From: Psychrobacter aquimaris
GTDB lineage: Bacteria; Pseudomonadota; Gammaproteobacteria; Pseudomonadales; Moraxellaceae
Length of the DNA: 64,000 bases
Assembly (NCBI RefSeq): GCF_016107525.1
Contig: NZ_JABASR010000011.1
Coordinates: 1-64,000, forward strand
Direction of reading: 5' to 3'
Each line of letters begins with the position of its first letter. The stretch's first letter is position 1. Positions 47,860 through 56,713 of this stretch are shown here, one piece after another. The translations under genes and the position numbers were made by a program. The notes beneath the pieces are model-generated. The model was not told where the DNA came from. It did no database searches and saw nothing but the letters and a program-made list of their open reading frames with translations.

Positions 47860-48990
47860 ATGGATCTCTCACTATTATATTACAGCATACAGTGGCTAGC
47901 AGGATTCATTGCATTTGTGACGATTTGGGGCTGGATACCACTGGATAATTGGTGGGTGCGCGGTGTGGAATTTCCGCGTATTCAGATCATGGTACTGGGT
48001 GTCATTGCTTGGATTGGTATGCTGATGTTTTGGTCAGAGTGGCAGCTAGGGCAGTGGCTATTATTTATTGTCTTAAGCATTACGTTGGCCTTTCAGCTGA
48101 GAATGATATTGCCGTATACCAAGCTATGGAAAAAAGAAGTCCAAAAGGCAAAAGATAAGCCAGAAGGACAGGCGTATCAACTAAAAATAATGGTATCAAA
48201 CGTACTAACGCCAAATGATGACACCCAAAAATTGGTGGATTTGGTGAAGCAAAGACAGCCTGATATTTTAATTACGCTAGAAAGCGATGAAAAATGGGAA
48301 AAAGCGCTCCATCAAATCGAACCTGATTATCCTTACACCGTAAAAGTGCCACTAGACAATCTGTATGGGATGCATCTTTATTCTAAGCTTGAGTTGATTG
48401 ATCCTGAAGTCAAGTACTTGATGATCGATGACATACCTTCTATTCATGCCCAGCTGCGTCTGCAAAGTGGTCGCGTGATTTGGTTGTATTGCTTGCATCC
48501 CATGCCGCCGAGTCCGACGGAAGCGGATAAATCTACCACCCGCGATGCTGAGCTATTGATGGTTGGCAAGCACATCAAAGAAAACGAGCAAACCGCGATA
48601 TTGGCAGGCGATCTCAACGATGTGGCATGGTCAAAGACGACTCGACGTTTTCAACGTATATCAGGATTATTAGACCCGCGTATTGGTCGACATTTTATTA
48701 ATACGTTCCATGTCAGCTATCCATTTTTACGCTGGGCGCTGGATCATATTTTCCATAGTGCTTGCTTTACAGTAGTAGATATTCGACGTATGCCTTCTAT
48801 AGGCTCGGATCACTTTCCTGTTATGACGACTTTACAATACGAACCAGAAGCGGAGAGTAATCAAGAGAAAAATGCCCCTACTGCAGAATCGGAAGATATC
48901 AAAGAGACAGATAATACAATAGTAGAAGGCAAGAAAGAAGGCAAAAAAGTCTCACAGGAACATGCAGAGGAGCAGAGAAGTCTGGGTTAA
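47860..48990 (+). CDS. Membrane-anchored endonuclease/exonuclease/phosphatase-fold protein
   Basis: Three N-terminal membrane helices (about residues 8-25, 37-56, 60-78) are followed by a soluble EEP domain. It has the family pattern: MVSNVL near the start for the Asn, then ITLESDE with the metal Glu, GDLNDVAWS with the catalytic Asp-Asn, and IGSDHFPV with the catalytic Asp-His. The C-terminal ~50 residues are charged, Glu/Lys-rich and probably disordered. The natural substrate (nucleic acid, phosphoinositide-like or lipid) is unknown. ATG 47860 is preferred; the frame upstream to 47689 is Cys/His-rich without homology. No clear Shine-Dalgarno. Confidence 0.82.
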   Translation: MDLSLLYYSIQWLAGFIAFVTIWGWIPLDNWWVRGVEFPRIQIMVLGVIAWIGMLMFWSEWQLGQWLLFIVLSITLAFQLRMILPYTKLWKKEVQKAKDKPEGQAYQLKIMVSNVLTPNDDTQKLVDLVKQRQPDILITLESDEKWEKALHQIEPDYPYTVKVPLDNLYGMHLYSKLELIDPEVKYLMIDDIPSIHAQLRLQSGRVIWLYCLHPMPPSPTEADKSTTRDAELLMVGKHIKENEQTAILAGDLNDVAWSKTTRRFQRISGLLDPRIGRHFINTFHVSYPFLRWALDHIFHSACFTVVDIRRMPSIGSDHFPVMTTLQYEPEAESNQEKNAPTAESEDIKETDNTIVEGKKEGKKVSQEHAEEQRSLG

Positions 48991-49038
48991 TAGCTTGCCA
49001 ATGTCGTAATCATCGTATGATGCAATTTAAAAAAGGCT

Positions 49039-49054
49039 GTAAGCATATGCTTAC
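49039..49054. repeat. Perfect 16-bp palindrome
   Basis: GTAAGCATATGCTTAC is a perfect palindrome without loop, 49 bp after the EEP gene. Loop-less symmetry favours a dimeric protein-binding site over an RNA hairpin. It lies before a stretch (49055-49252) that has no gene but ends in an orphan terminator. Confidence 0.5.
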
Positions 49055-49252
49055 GTTAAATAAGGTCTTTAGCCTCTAGTCGCATTAAACTGATTACCCT
49101 ACAATACCACCATCAACACAAGGATACGCATGGATGCAGTGTTGAGACAGTATCAATAAAAGCACAGGTCAGCCCGCTGTCTTATAGGATACTGTTCATG
49201 ACTTAGGATGAGTCAGCATGGAAGAAATAATAACAACAATATGAAGCGCCAT
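49055..49252 (+). ncRNA. Possible small RNA ending at an orphan terminator
   Basis: This stretch has no convincing reading frame, yet it leads directly to a strong terminator at 49253-49292 lying 263 bp beyond the nearest upstream stop codon. A distal terminator of the EEP gene is the simple explanation; an independent small RNA is the other. I see no match to a known RNA family and no strong promoter. Confidence 0.2.
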
Positions 49253-49292
49253 AGCCCCGAACCAATCGCCCTAGGTTCGGGGCTTTTCTTTG
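49253..49292 (+). terminator. Strong orphan rho-independent terminator
   Basis: AGCCCCGAACC (49253-49263) and GGTTCGGGGCT (49274-49284) form an 11-bp GC-rich stem, followed by TTTCTTT. No gene ends within 260 bp upstream on this strand. Confidence 0.85.
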
Positions 49293-49472
49293 TGTGTAAT
49301 TTTCTTAATCTATACCATCTTATATCAGTCCAAAAAGCGAATAGTGATGTCAAATTTACTTGGCTTATAAAATAGATAATATTTATATTGATTTTATTCG
49401 GTATTCTTATGAGTGCTGCTACATATTTGAGATTACATTCCGATTATTTTTAAAGCCTAAATAAACGTCAAT

Positions 49473-49508
49473 AAAAAAAGGTACATGCATTAGCATATAC
49501 CCTTTTTT
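49473..49508. terminator. Terminator after surA, probably bidirectional
   Basis: An A-run with GGTA and ATGC pairs with GCAT and TACC followed by a T-run (ATGC-ATTA-GCAT inner loop), with single mismatches. It lies 43 bp after the surA stop on the minus strand. Between 49293 and 49472 I see nothing definite. Confidence 0.6.
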
Positions 49509-49550
49509 GACAAAGCATTATTATATTTGACTTATCGATGCCTACAGCAA

Positions 49551-50948
49551 TTAGCCAAGTACTTGAATGTACGCACCTGCGCGTAGCTCTTGTAGCCAGT
49601 CTTCTTTGGCTTGCGGTGCTAAGCGCTGGTAAAGCGCTTGACGTGCCATGTTGCGGCGATATTGATCGCTAACATCTTGTTGGCGTTTGCCTTCGACTTT
49701 CAATATATGCCAGCCAAACTGGGTTTTGAAAGGAGCAGAGTAGTCACCAACTGCCGTGTTTTTCATCATGGCTTCGAATGGACCAATCATGTCTTCTTCG
49801 CTCACCCAATCAAGGTCGCCACCGCGGCCAGCTGAACCGGGATCATCTGAATAGGTCGATGCTAAACCAGAAAAATCAGCGCCGTTGCGTAGCTGCTCAT
49901 ACAAATCATTAATTTTTTGCTCAGCAAGTGCGTCTGTCTGTAATTCATCAACTTTTACCAATATGTGACGCGTATGCCACTGCGGTATCAGCATGGTATC
50001 GCTGGCTTTTTTGTCAGCAAGTTTAATGATGTCGATGCCTTCAGGTGTTATTAATGGTGCACTGACCGCGCCAACCTCAAGTTTGGTAATCTCACTTGAA
50101 AGCTCTGTAGGTAGAGAAGCGGCTTTATGAAAGCCCATATCACCACCTTGTAGCGGAATAGGATAGTTGCCTTGGCTGGCAGCGACCGCTTCAGCGACAT
50201 CAACGTTTGGTGCCAGCAAGCGCGTACGCAAGGCTTCTGCTACCTTTAGCGCCTCATTGCGTTGGTCTTCTGATAGTCGGCTGTAATCATCTATGTAAGG
50301 CACTCGTACATGAATCGTTTGATATTCACTCTGGTTTAAGCGCTTGGCTTCAGGTGAGGCTAAAAATGCATCAATATCTTGTTCGCTAATGCGTACACGG
50401 CTACCGATTTGGCGCTGTTGTAAGGCTTGAATGGCTGCGTCTTCGATCAATTGCGCACGTAGCGCCGCATAGCTACCAGGTTTTGCTGCGTCTAAACGCT
50501 GCTGCAATGCTGAGATGCTAGTCAGTCCTTCTGCTTGCGCGATTTGCCCAAGGCGTTGATTGATAGTGGCTTCATCAGGGTTAAGGCCGACGCGCTTGAC
50601 CATGGATAGCTGTAGCTCACGTAAGATGAGTGCATTTAATACTTCAGACTGTAGCTGTGCTGAGTTTGCAATAGGTTCTCCAGCCGCTTGTGCGCGTGCT
50701 TGAGCTTGCGTGATAGCATCGACCAACTCGCTCTTTAAGATAGCATTTTCATTGACTAAAGCAATGATACCGTCTGTGCTATTGGCTGGCGTCAAACGAT
50801 TGACGTTATTCTGCGCAGCCGCGGTATTTGCTTGAGGCGCTTGTGCAGGTTTAACGGTGGCAGCTTGTGCACTCAATGTAAGCGCTAGGCTGGTACTCAT
50901 AGATAGCAGTACAGCACGGCTGGTTTGACGTAAAGAAAAAAATCTCAT
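49551..50948 (-). CDS. surA: Periplasmic chaperone and peptidyl-prolyl isomerase SurA
   Basis: Escorts unfolded outer-membrane proteins, including LptD, to the BAM complex. Signal peptide with cleavage after LSAQA (about residue 29), an N-terminal chaperone module starting DGIIALVNENAILKSELVD, then two parvulin domains: about 205-305 and 315-430, the second with HTRHILVKV and GGDLDWVSEEDM/GWHILKV. The frame is open to 50969, but ATG 50948 has GAGGAG four bases upstream, giving 465 residues (E. coli 428). It lies 150 bp after lptD, the classic neighbour; pdxA and ksgA are not present. Confidence 0.96.
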   Translation of the reverse strand: MRFFSLRQTSRAVLLSMSTSLALTLSAQAATVKPAQAPQANTAAAQNNVNRLTPANSTDGIIALVNENAILKSELVDAITQAQARAQAAGEPIANSAQLQSEVLNALILRELQLSMVKRVGLNPDEATINQRLGQIAQAEGLTSISALQQRLDAAKPGSYAALRAQLIEDAAIQALQQRQIGSRVRISEQDIDAFLASPEAKRLNQSEYQTIHVRVPYIDDYSRLSEDQRNEALKVAEALRTRLLAPNVDVAEAVAASQGNYPIPLQGGDMGFHKAASLPTELSSEITKLEVGAVSAPLITPEGIDIIKLADKKASDTMLIPQWHTRHILVKVDELQTDALAEQKINDLYEQLRNGADFSGLASTYSDDPGSAGRGGDLDWVSEEDMIGPFEAMMKNTAVGDYSAPFKTQFGWHILKVEGKRQQDVSDQYRRNMARQALYQRLAPQAKEDWLQELRAGAYIQVLG

Positions 50949-51098
50949 GATGCTCCTCATCAATGTCATCGCATCGGATGGTAGTTGGTCAACGCTATCT
51001 AATGCTTTTAACAGTCAAATATTAAACAGCGTTGCCTATAATAGGGTTACAAACGGGGTTATGAAATATATAGTACAAATATTTATACAAGAACGGTC

Positions 51099-54000
51099 TT
51101 AGTCTTTCCAAGCAGTTTGGACAGGTTCAAAGCCCAAGATTTTATCAGAGAGTAAGCGGGTCAGGCGGCTGCTACCACTACCAAGACCATTCAATCTAAT
51201 CTCTGCCATTATGGCTTGCGTTGGTTTGTCTTTGACATTTAAGTCATTATAGTAACGACGACCATAAACTGCAAAACCAAAGCAGCAATCTTCGTAATCA
51301 ACGCCGACCAACGAATCCAGGACTTTATCACGATTGTAATCGTATTGACCTTGAGCCAAGATTCGCCAGCTGTTATTGATAGGAAAGACCGCCGATGCAG
51401 TAAAAGCAGAGAGCGGCAGCTGATCGGTGTTTTCATCACGTTGGCGTTTGACATAGCCCACATTGAACAAGCTGTTGTCAGACGGCTGATAACGTAATTC
51501 AGTCGTAATATAATTTAAATCGTAGTCGTTGGTCAGTGCTCCGCTGACATCAACCCAAAAATTGTTATAAGGTTGAGTGCTAGTATCCCATACCATGCCT
51601 GATGATGATGAAGTAAATACCGGCTGCTGATCATCAAGCGTTACACGTCCATCATCTAAATAGAACTGCTCTGCAATGCTACCATCAAAACGTGTCACAC
51701 CCGTTGCATCGATGTAACGATAATTAATGCCAGGAGTGATAGAGTGCAAATCTTGCAAGCGATCATGTCCTAAAAACCAGCTATCTGAAAATAGCTGCTC
51801 ATAGTTAATAGAGGCGATACGAGTATTGAAGTTGGGAATATCATTTTGGTTTTTGTACGGTGAGTAGGTGTATTTCAATCGCGGGCTTAGCAAGCGATAT
51901 CCACCCATGGTATCGTCGAATGCGCCAAAAGGCGAGCCTGCTTGGTAGAAATGCAGACCTGCATCAATACTGGCTTGCGGTACAAATACCGACTGGCTAC
52001 CGTCTTTCTCACTCAGCTGATTGTCAGCTAAGCTATCCTCATCATAAGAGGTATAGAGATGTTGCAAGCTTAGTTTGGGCTTGATATACCCCCAAGATTT
52101 TTCCATTGGATAAACGGCACTGAGTTTATTATAAATTCGCCCGCCACTTTTTTCATTCTCAGAGCCATCGTCGATGGATTTTTTGAAGTAAGCAGAATCG
52201 CTCACACCAGTGATATCGAAGTTTTTTGCCCACGGCAGTCGATAATCGAGTTTGAGCTGCGGCAATCTTGAATAAGGCTTATCTTTGTCTTCTAAGGGTT
52301 TACCATTACTGGTAAAAGCGTCTAAAGTTTGAAAGGTTTCTACCTTCAATTCACCATCAACATAGTCATTATAGTAATTGACACGCGCACGGCGTGGTAA
52401 GTTTATGGTGCTGCCTGATAGACCCAGCGTATCAAAATCATTGAGGTAGTCTGAATCTGACACATAACTGTATTTTGCATCACCGCTTAAGCGTGGAATA
52501 CTCTTAGATGACCAATAATGATCATAAAAGAAGCTAGAGCGGTTTTCGTCATTATATTCTTTGTCATTAGGCAAATATGAACCATTAAAAATACCTTCGC
52601 CATAACTTTCGGTCAGATAGCGAAACTCGCCTGACACCATAGGATTGCGATCGGTATAAATGTGGGTATTCAGCGTAGCATCATAATTGGGTGCCAAATT
52701 GAAATAGTAGGGCACATCAATCTCAAGACCGCTTTCACTACTGATACTGGCATTCGGCAATAAAAAACCACTACTGCGACGATTATCAATCGGGAAGTTG
52801 AAATAAGGCAAATAGAACACAGGCACGTCAGCGATACGGAAAGTGGTATTATAGGCTTCGCCGCGACCCGTATCCGTATCTAAATCAATGCTTTTGGCAT
52901 CAAACTGCCATTTGCGATTGGTTGGTGGACAGGTACTGAACATGACATCATCTAGCTCATATTGATTGTCATTCGGTCTGTTCAAGCGCTTGGCATAACC
53001 ATGAGCTTGCAGTTCTACACTGGCAAAAGCCACATCATTGGCTGTTGACTGTCCAGTTTCAGTATTATAATTTAAGCTATCAGCGACCCCAATAAGACCA
53101 CCTTTTGATGCTTTTTCAGTGAAATTGGCTTGGGCGTTATTCGATGAGCGGTTTAGTGCGTTGCTACGTGGCACTTGTTGGCCTGTCGCTTGGTCAGTAA
53201 ACATGACTTTGCCTTGAGCGGCGGCAATGCCATTGCTCAAATCTAACAAGACTTTTTCTGCTTCTATCTGCTGGGTACCCTGATTGATGATGACATTGCC
53301 CGACAGCTCTGCATAGTCGACATTGTCGTAATAACCATAATCTGATTCTGAAAACAGCGGCGCTTGATTATTCGGGAGACCATTTAAGTTTGGCGCAGGC
53401 TGACCATTGGTTGCTCTTGCCTCATTGACAGCACGTTGATAGTTGGGGTTGCTCTTTGGATAAACCCATTGACCTTCGCAGCGTTGGGCGCTATCTACGG
53501 CATTCGGTAATAACTGTAGGTTTCTACCCACTTTGGGAATGGTTTGCGGGGTAGGTGTTAGCCCGTTTTGAATGACATCTTGGTTAGCGTTATCACTATT
53601 GTTTAACGTTGAGGCGTCTGTATCGGGGGTCAGCTCATAAAACTCTGCTAAACGCAGCAGACTATCTTGGATACTTTCATCACTCACATCAACTTTACTA
53701 GTTTTCTGTGCGGCTTTAGGTACAGTGGTTTCAGCAAGCAGGGCAGTGCTATTGTTCTGAGTGGTAGCAATCGTATCTGCTGCTGGTACAAAACCTTTAT
53801 CATCACTCTCGTTAATGGCGGTAATTTCTAGAGGACGGTTGTCTAAGGAGATTTCATTAATAGCACTCTCATTAGAGATGCTGTCGTTGAAGGTGCTTTC
53901 ATTAAAGGCGCTTTCATTAAAAGTATTGTCAAAACTACTGTCTGAAGTATTGTTATCAGTAGCAGTCTGTTGATACGTATTACGCTGAAAGTCAGTCTTT

Positions 54001-54239
54001 TGACTATTGCTATTTTGATAGCGGATATCATTATAGTCACTATCTTTTTGGACACTACTGCGATTGGCATCAGGTGTAACGTCAGAGATATAACGGGTGC
54101 TACTGTCAGTGATTAGCGACTCAGTTTGCTGTGTGTCAGCATTGCTGGGCGCAGCACTAACACTTAGGCTGGACAAGCCTAAGGCACCAAATAAGATCAA
54201 ACGGATGCTTTGGTAAAGCGGAGAATATAACAAGGGCAC
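51099..54239 (-). CDS. lptD: LPS-assembly protein LptD
   Basis: Outer-membrane beta-barrel that, plugged by LptE, inserts LPS in the outer leaflet. A signal peptide (cut near SVSA/APS) is followed by about 220 extra low-complexity residues before the first conserved cysteine, Cys254 in QRCEGQW; in E. coli this is near residue 31 of the precursor. Then the OstA/jellyroll domain (about 290-450), LPYFNFPIDNRRSSG at the barrel start, and the Cys pair DYEDCCFG near the end. All four disulfide cysteines (C254, the one in STCPPTNRKW, and CC) are kept. 1046 residues against 784 in E. coli. No strong Shine-Dalgarno seen. Confidence 0.96.
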   Translation of the reverse strand: MPLLYSPLYQSIRLILFGALGLSSLSVSAAPSNADTQQTESLITDSSTRYISDVTPDANRSSVQKDSDYNDIRYQNSNSQKTDFQRNTYQQTATDNNTSDSSFDNTFNESAFNESTFNDSISNESAINEISLDNRPLEITAINESDDKGFVPAADTIATTQNNSTALLAETTVPKAAQKTSKVDVSDESIQDSLLRLAEFYELTPDTDASTLNNSDNANQDVIQNGLTPTPQTIPKVGRNLQLLPNAVDSAQRCEGQWVYPKSNPNYQRAVNEARATNGQPAPNLNGLPNNQAPLFSESDYGYYDNVDYAELSGNVIINQGTQQIEAEKVLLDLSNGIAAAQGKVMFTDQATGQQVPRSNALNRSSNNAQANFTEKASKGGLIGVADSLNYNTETGQSTANDVAFASVELQAHGYAKRLNRPNDNQYELDDVMFSTCPPTNRKWQFDAKSIDLDTDTGRGEAYNTTFRIADVPVFYLPYFNFPIDNRRSSGFLLPNASISSESGLEIDVPYYFNLAPNYDATLNTHIYTDRNPMVSGEFRYLTESYGEGIFNGSYLPNDKEYNDENRSSFFYDHYWSSKSIPRLSGDAKYSYVSDSDYLNDFDTLGLSGSTINLPRRARVNYYNDYVDGELKVETFQTLDAFTSNGKPLEDKDKPYSRLPQLKLDYRLPWAKNFDITGVSDSAYFKKSIDDGSENEKSGGRIYNKLSAVYPMEKSWGYIKPKLSLQHLYTSYDEDSLADNQLSEKDGSQSVFVPQASIDAGLHFYQAGSPFGAFDDTMGGYRLLSPRLKYTYSPYKNQNDIPNFNTRIASINYEQLFSDSWFLGHDRLQDLHSITPGINYRYIDATGVTRFDGSIAEQFYLDDGRVTLDDQQPVFTSSSSGMVWDTSTQPYNNFWVDVSGALTNDYDLNYITTELRYQPSDNSLFNVGYVKRQRDENTDQLPLSAFTASAVFPINNSWRILAQGQYDYNRDKVLDSLVGVDYEDCCFGFAVYGRRYYNDLNVKDKPTQAIMAEIRLNGLGSGSSRLTRLLSDKILGFEPVQTAWKD
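53847..53930 (-). repeat. Short degenerate 15-bp repeat inside lptD
   Basis: Encodes residues 104-131 of LptD as about five copies of a five-residue unit (NES-x-F and variants such as NDSIS, NESAI). In DNA the unit GCTTTCATTAAAGGC and near relatives recur every 15 bp on the plus strand. Copy number in such an array can change by slippage without breaking the frame. Confidence 0.7.
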
Positions 54240-54651
54240 ACCTATGATTGCAGAGCCTATTGGATTGCGATACTGAATTTATTAACCATATTATTAATCA
54301 TGTATGTCGATTAATAAACGACTAAAAAATCACTGATTGATAATGCTATCTTAAGAATTTGGCTGTTTTACATATAATGACGACTAATCATAGTCAAAAA
54401 AAACCAAATCAGCTACACTATTTACCAAAATTCATAATATAGCCAAGCTGTTTTTTGAATGGTTGCTTGCGGTTATGCTCAGCGCTAGATGTCGAATGAT
54501 ATCCCAATACGCCTGCTACCGCAGTTTTTTTGGCTCAAGACATCGCTATTTTAACAAGGTTTTGCCTGACTTATCACTACTTTAATTGTTTACGACTTAT
54601 ATTTAACCTGTGATGCCCATTATGACTGATAAAATAATTTTAGAGCCTAAT
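54240..54651. other. Divergent gap between lptD and amgK
   Basis: About 410 bp holding both divergent promoters. TATAAT-like sequence occurs at about 54374-54379, but I cannot pair it with a good -35. No reading frame or hairpin of note was seen. Confidence 0.4.
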
Positions 54652-55734
54652 ATGATCGATAACAAACTCAATAGCCGTCTACAACAATTAGAGAGCTGGT
54701 TGCAGCAAGTATTTGCTGGTCAAGCGTTTAAACTCGATAGTCTACCCGGTGACGCGAGTGCTCGCCAATACCATAGAATCCAGCTATCAAACAGTAATGA
54801 CACGCATGTTGCACATTATATTGTCATGGACTCAGCGGACGAACAAGACGCCATGCGCCAGTTTATCAATGTGACTAAACTGATGGCACCGGCGATCAAT
54901 GTGCCGACGCTCATCGCGCAAGATGTGACGAAAGGCTTTTTGGTATTGCAGGACTTTGGTGCGGTAGAGTTCGCCCATCTGCTCCTTGATGCGACGCCTG
55001 CTCAGATAGATGAGCATTATCAGTTGGCAATGCAGACGTTGGTCGCGCTACAGACTGTCCCAGTTAAAACAGCAAAGTCGCAACATCAATTGCCAGATTA
55101 TGATACCGCGTTATTAGATCGTGAGATGGATTTATTTAGCGATTGGTTCATACCTTATATCGGTGTCGAGCTTGATAAAGCGATATGGGATACTTTAAAA
55201 GAAGCCTTAATAAAAGAGGTTTTGCAGCAGCCACAAGTCATCGTCCATCGTGATTATCACAGTCGCAACCTAATGCAAGACCAAGCGGATCGCTCGCGCT
55301 TAGGTGTGATTGACTTTCAAGATGCCGTCATCGGCTCTTATACCTATGACTTGGTGTCATTGCTGCGAGATGCTTATGTAGAATGGCCAGAGAGCCAAGT
55401 CTCTGCATGGATTAATGATTTTTGGCAGTTGCAAAAGCAGGCGGGCTTGACCACTGCAGATAGCATAGAGCAGCTCGAAAACGATATGAATGTCATGGGC
55501 GTTCAGCGACATCTAAAAGTGTTGGGGATTTTTATTCGCTTGTCTGAGCGAGATGGCAAAGACCGCTATTTGGCGGATATTCCTAAGGTGATGCGTGATT
55601 TAATGTTTGAATTAGAATGGTTAGAGGCGCATGGCAGTCAGCATATGCAACAAGCAGTAGCACCGTTTAATGAGAGTCTCAGAGATAATATACTGCCAGC
55701 TTATCAAAGTAAGTTCGTACAGCAATATATTTAG
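54652..55734 (+). CDS. amgK: N-acetylmuramate/N-acetylglucosamine kinase AmgK
   Basis: Aminoglycoside-phosphotransferase-fold kinase that makes MurNAc-1-phosphate for direct recycling to UDP-MurNAc, bypassing fosfomycin-sensitive MurA. LPGDASARQYHRI is the family N-lobe, VLQDFGAVEF the hinge, VIVHRDYHSRNLM carries the catalytic Asp and Asn, and LGVIDFQDAVIGS the metal Asp. Identity is supported by the next gene, murU, and by location opposite lptD, as in Pseudomonas. I prefer ATG 54652 (AGAG six bases upstream; about 8 residues before RLQQL, as in orthologs); the frame is open from GTG 54610 with ATGs at 54613 and 54622. Confidence 0.9.
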   Translation: MIDNKLNSRLQQLESWLQQVFAGQAFKLDSLPGDASARQYHRIQLSNSNDTHVAHYIVMDSADEQDAMRQFINVTKLMAPAINVPTLIAQDVTKGFLVLQDFGAVEFAHLLLDATPAQIDEHYQLAMQTLVALQTVPVKTAKSQHQLPDYDTALLDREMDLFSDWFIPYIGVELDKAIWDTLKEALIKEVLQQPQVIVHRDYHSRNLMQDQADRSRLGVIDFQDAVIGSYTYDLVSLLRDAYVEWPESQVSAWINDFWQLQKQAGLTTADSIEQLENDMNVMGVQRHLKVLGIFIRLSERDGKDRYLADIPKVMRDLMFELEWLEAHGSQHMQQAVAPFNESLRDNILPAYQSKFVQQYI

Positions 55735-55849
55735 AACGAACCACTTGCAAGTTTCATTTGACGCGAATTCTCATCTGATAAATTGCGTTAAAATATCAGC
55801 AATTTTTAATCTGAATGTAGAATCCAATAAAATAAAAAAAGGAGCGCAC

Positions 55850-56593
55850 ATGGCTGAGATTAACCGAGCAATGATTACCCAAGCAATGATTTTGGCTGCT
55901 GGTAAGGGCACGCGTCTGCGTCCGTTAACACTTGATACGCCCAAGCCTCTGGTGGAGGTGGGTGGGCAACCGCTTATCGTCTGGCACATTAAAGCGCTAC
56001 AAGCGGCTGGTATCACTGATATCACGATTAATGCGTCATGGCTGGCTGATAAGCTGATGGATATACTGGGTGATGGCAGGCAATATGGCGTCAAATTGCA
56101 TTGGTCAGTAGAGGGTGATGAGCCTCTAGAGACCGCAGGCGGTATTTTTCAAGCGTTACAAACTGGCAAGCTACGCGATGAGCCATTTATTTTAGTGAAC
56201 TCAGATGTATGGACGACCTATGATTTTGCGCAGTTGCAAGATTATGAGCTGAGTGCTGATCAGCGCGCACATCTGTTATTGATTGATAATCCACAGCATA
56301 ATAACGGCGGTGATTTTGCCATCAATAATAGTTTAGCCAGTGAACAGCCGATTGATGGTGCAGACAAGTATACCTTTGCTGGCATTAGTGTGATGTCACC
56401 ACGATTGGTCGATGGGTTGGTTTCAGGTCAGCCAGCAGCGTTGGCGCCATTGCTCAAGCAAGCGATGATAAAGTTTCAAATTACGGCTGAAGTCATTTCT
56501 GATAATTGGATAGATGTGGGCACGCCTGAACGCTTAGCACAGGTAAACGAGTTTATCGAAAGCAATGGTGTCGATAACCATCAAGGCGCTTAG
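55850..56593 (+). CDS. murU: N-acetylmuramate-1-phosphate uridylyltransferase MurU
   Basis: Nucleotidyltransferase that converts MurNAc-1-phosphate and UTP to UDP-MurNAc, the last recycling step with AmgK. MILAAGKGTRLRPLT is the nucleotide loop with the catalytic Arg and Lys region, DTPKPLVEV the sugar-phosphate contact, and LVNSDVWTT the metal Asp. GVGTPERL-type ending DVGTPERL is also typical. 247 residues. AAAGGAG sits five bases before ATG 55850; the longer open frame from 55670 overlaps amgK and is not homologous. Spacing of 115 bp to amgK suggests one operon. Confidence 0.93.
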   Translation: MAEINRAMITQAMILAAGKGTRLRPLTLDTPKPLVEVGGQPLIVWHIKALQAAGITDITINASWLADKLMDILGDGRQYGVKLHWSVEGDEPLETAGGIFQALQTGKLRDEPFILVNSDVWTTYDFAQLQDYELSADQRAHLLLIDNPQHNNGGDFAINNSLASEQPIDGADKYTFAGISVMSPRLVDGLVSGQPAALAPLLKQAMIKFQITAEVISDNWIDVGTPERLAQVNEFIESNGVDNHQGA

Positions 56594-56637
56594 ATTAAGA
56601 TGCTTAGTTCTCATTAACCTTCTATAAGCATTCTTAT

Positions 56638-56675
56638 AAAAAAAGCAGCGTCGATTAATCGGCGCTGCTTTTTTA
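56638..56675. terminator. Bidirectional terminator between murU and the oxidase cluster
   Basis: AAAAAAGCAGCG and CGCTGCTTTTTT flank an inner CGATTAATCG, so the stem is nearly 16 bp. It serves convergent murU (plus) and the oxidase operon (minus). Confidence 0.85.
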
Positions 56676-56713
56676 CGTTGTATAGCAATGGGTAAGTGGG
56701 CAATAAATAGCGG

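Noticed and set aside
49022-49081. 20-residue frame MMQFKKGCKHMLTLNKVFSL
   Set aside because: No Shine-Dalgarno, and it is built over the palindrome 49039-49054; no independent support.
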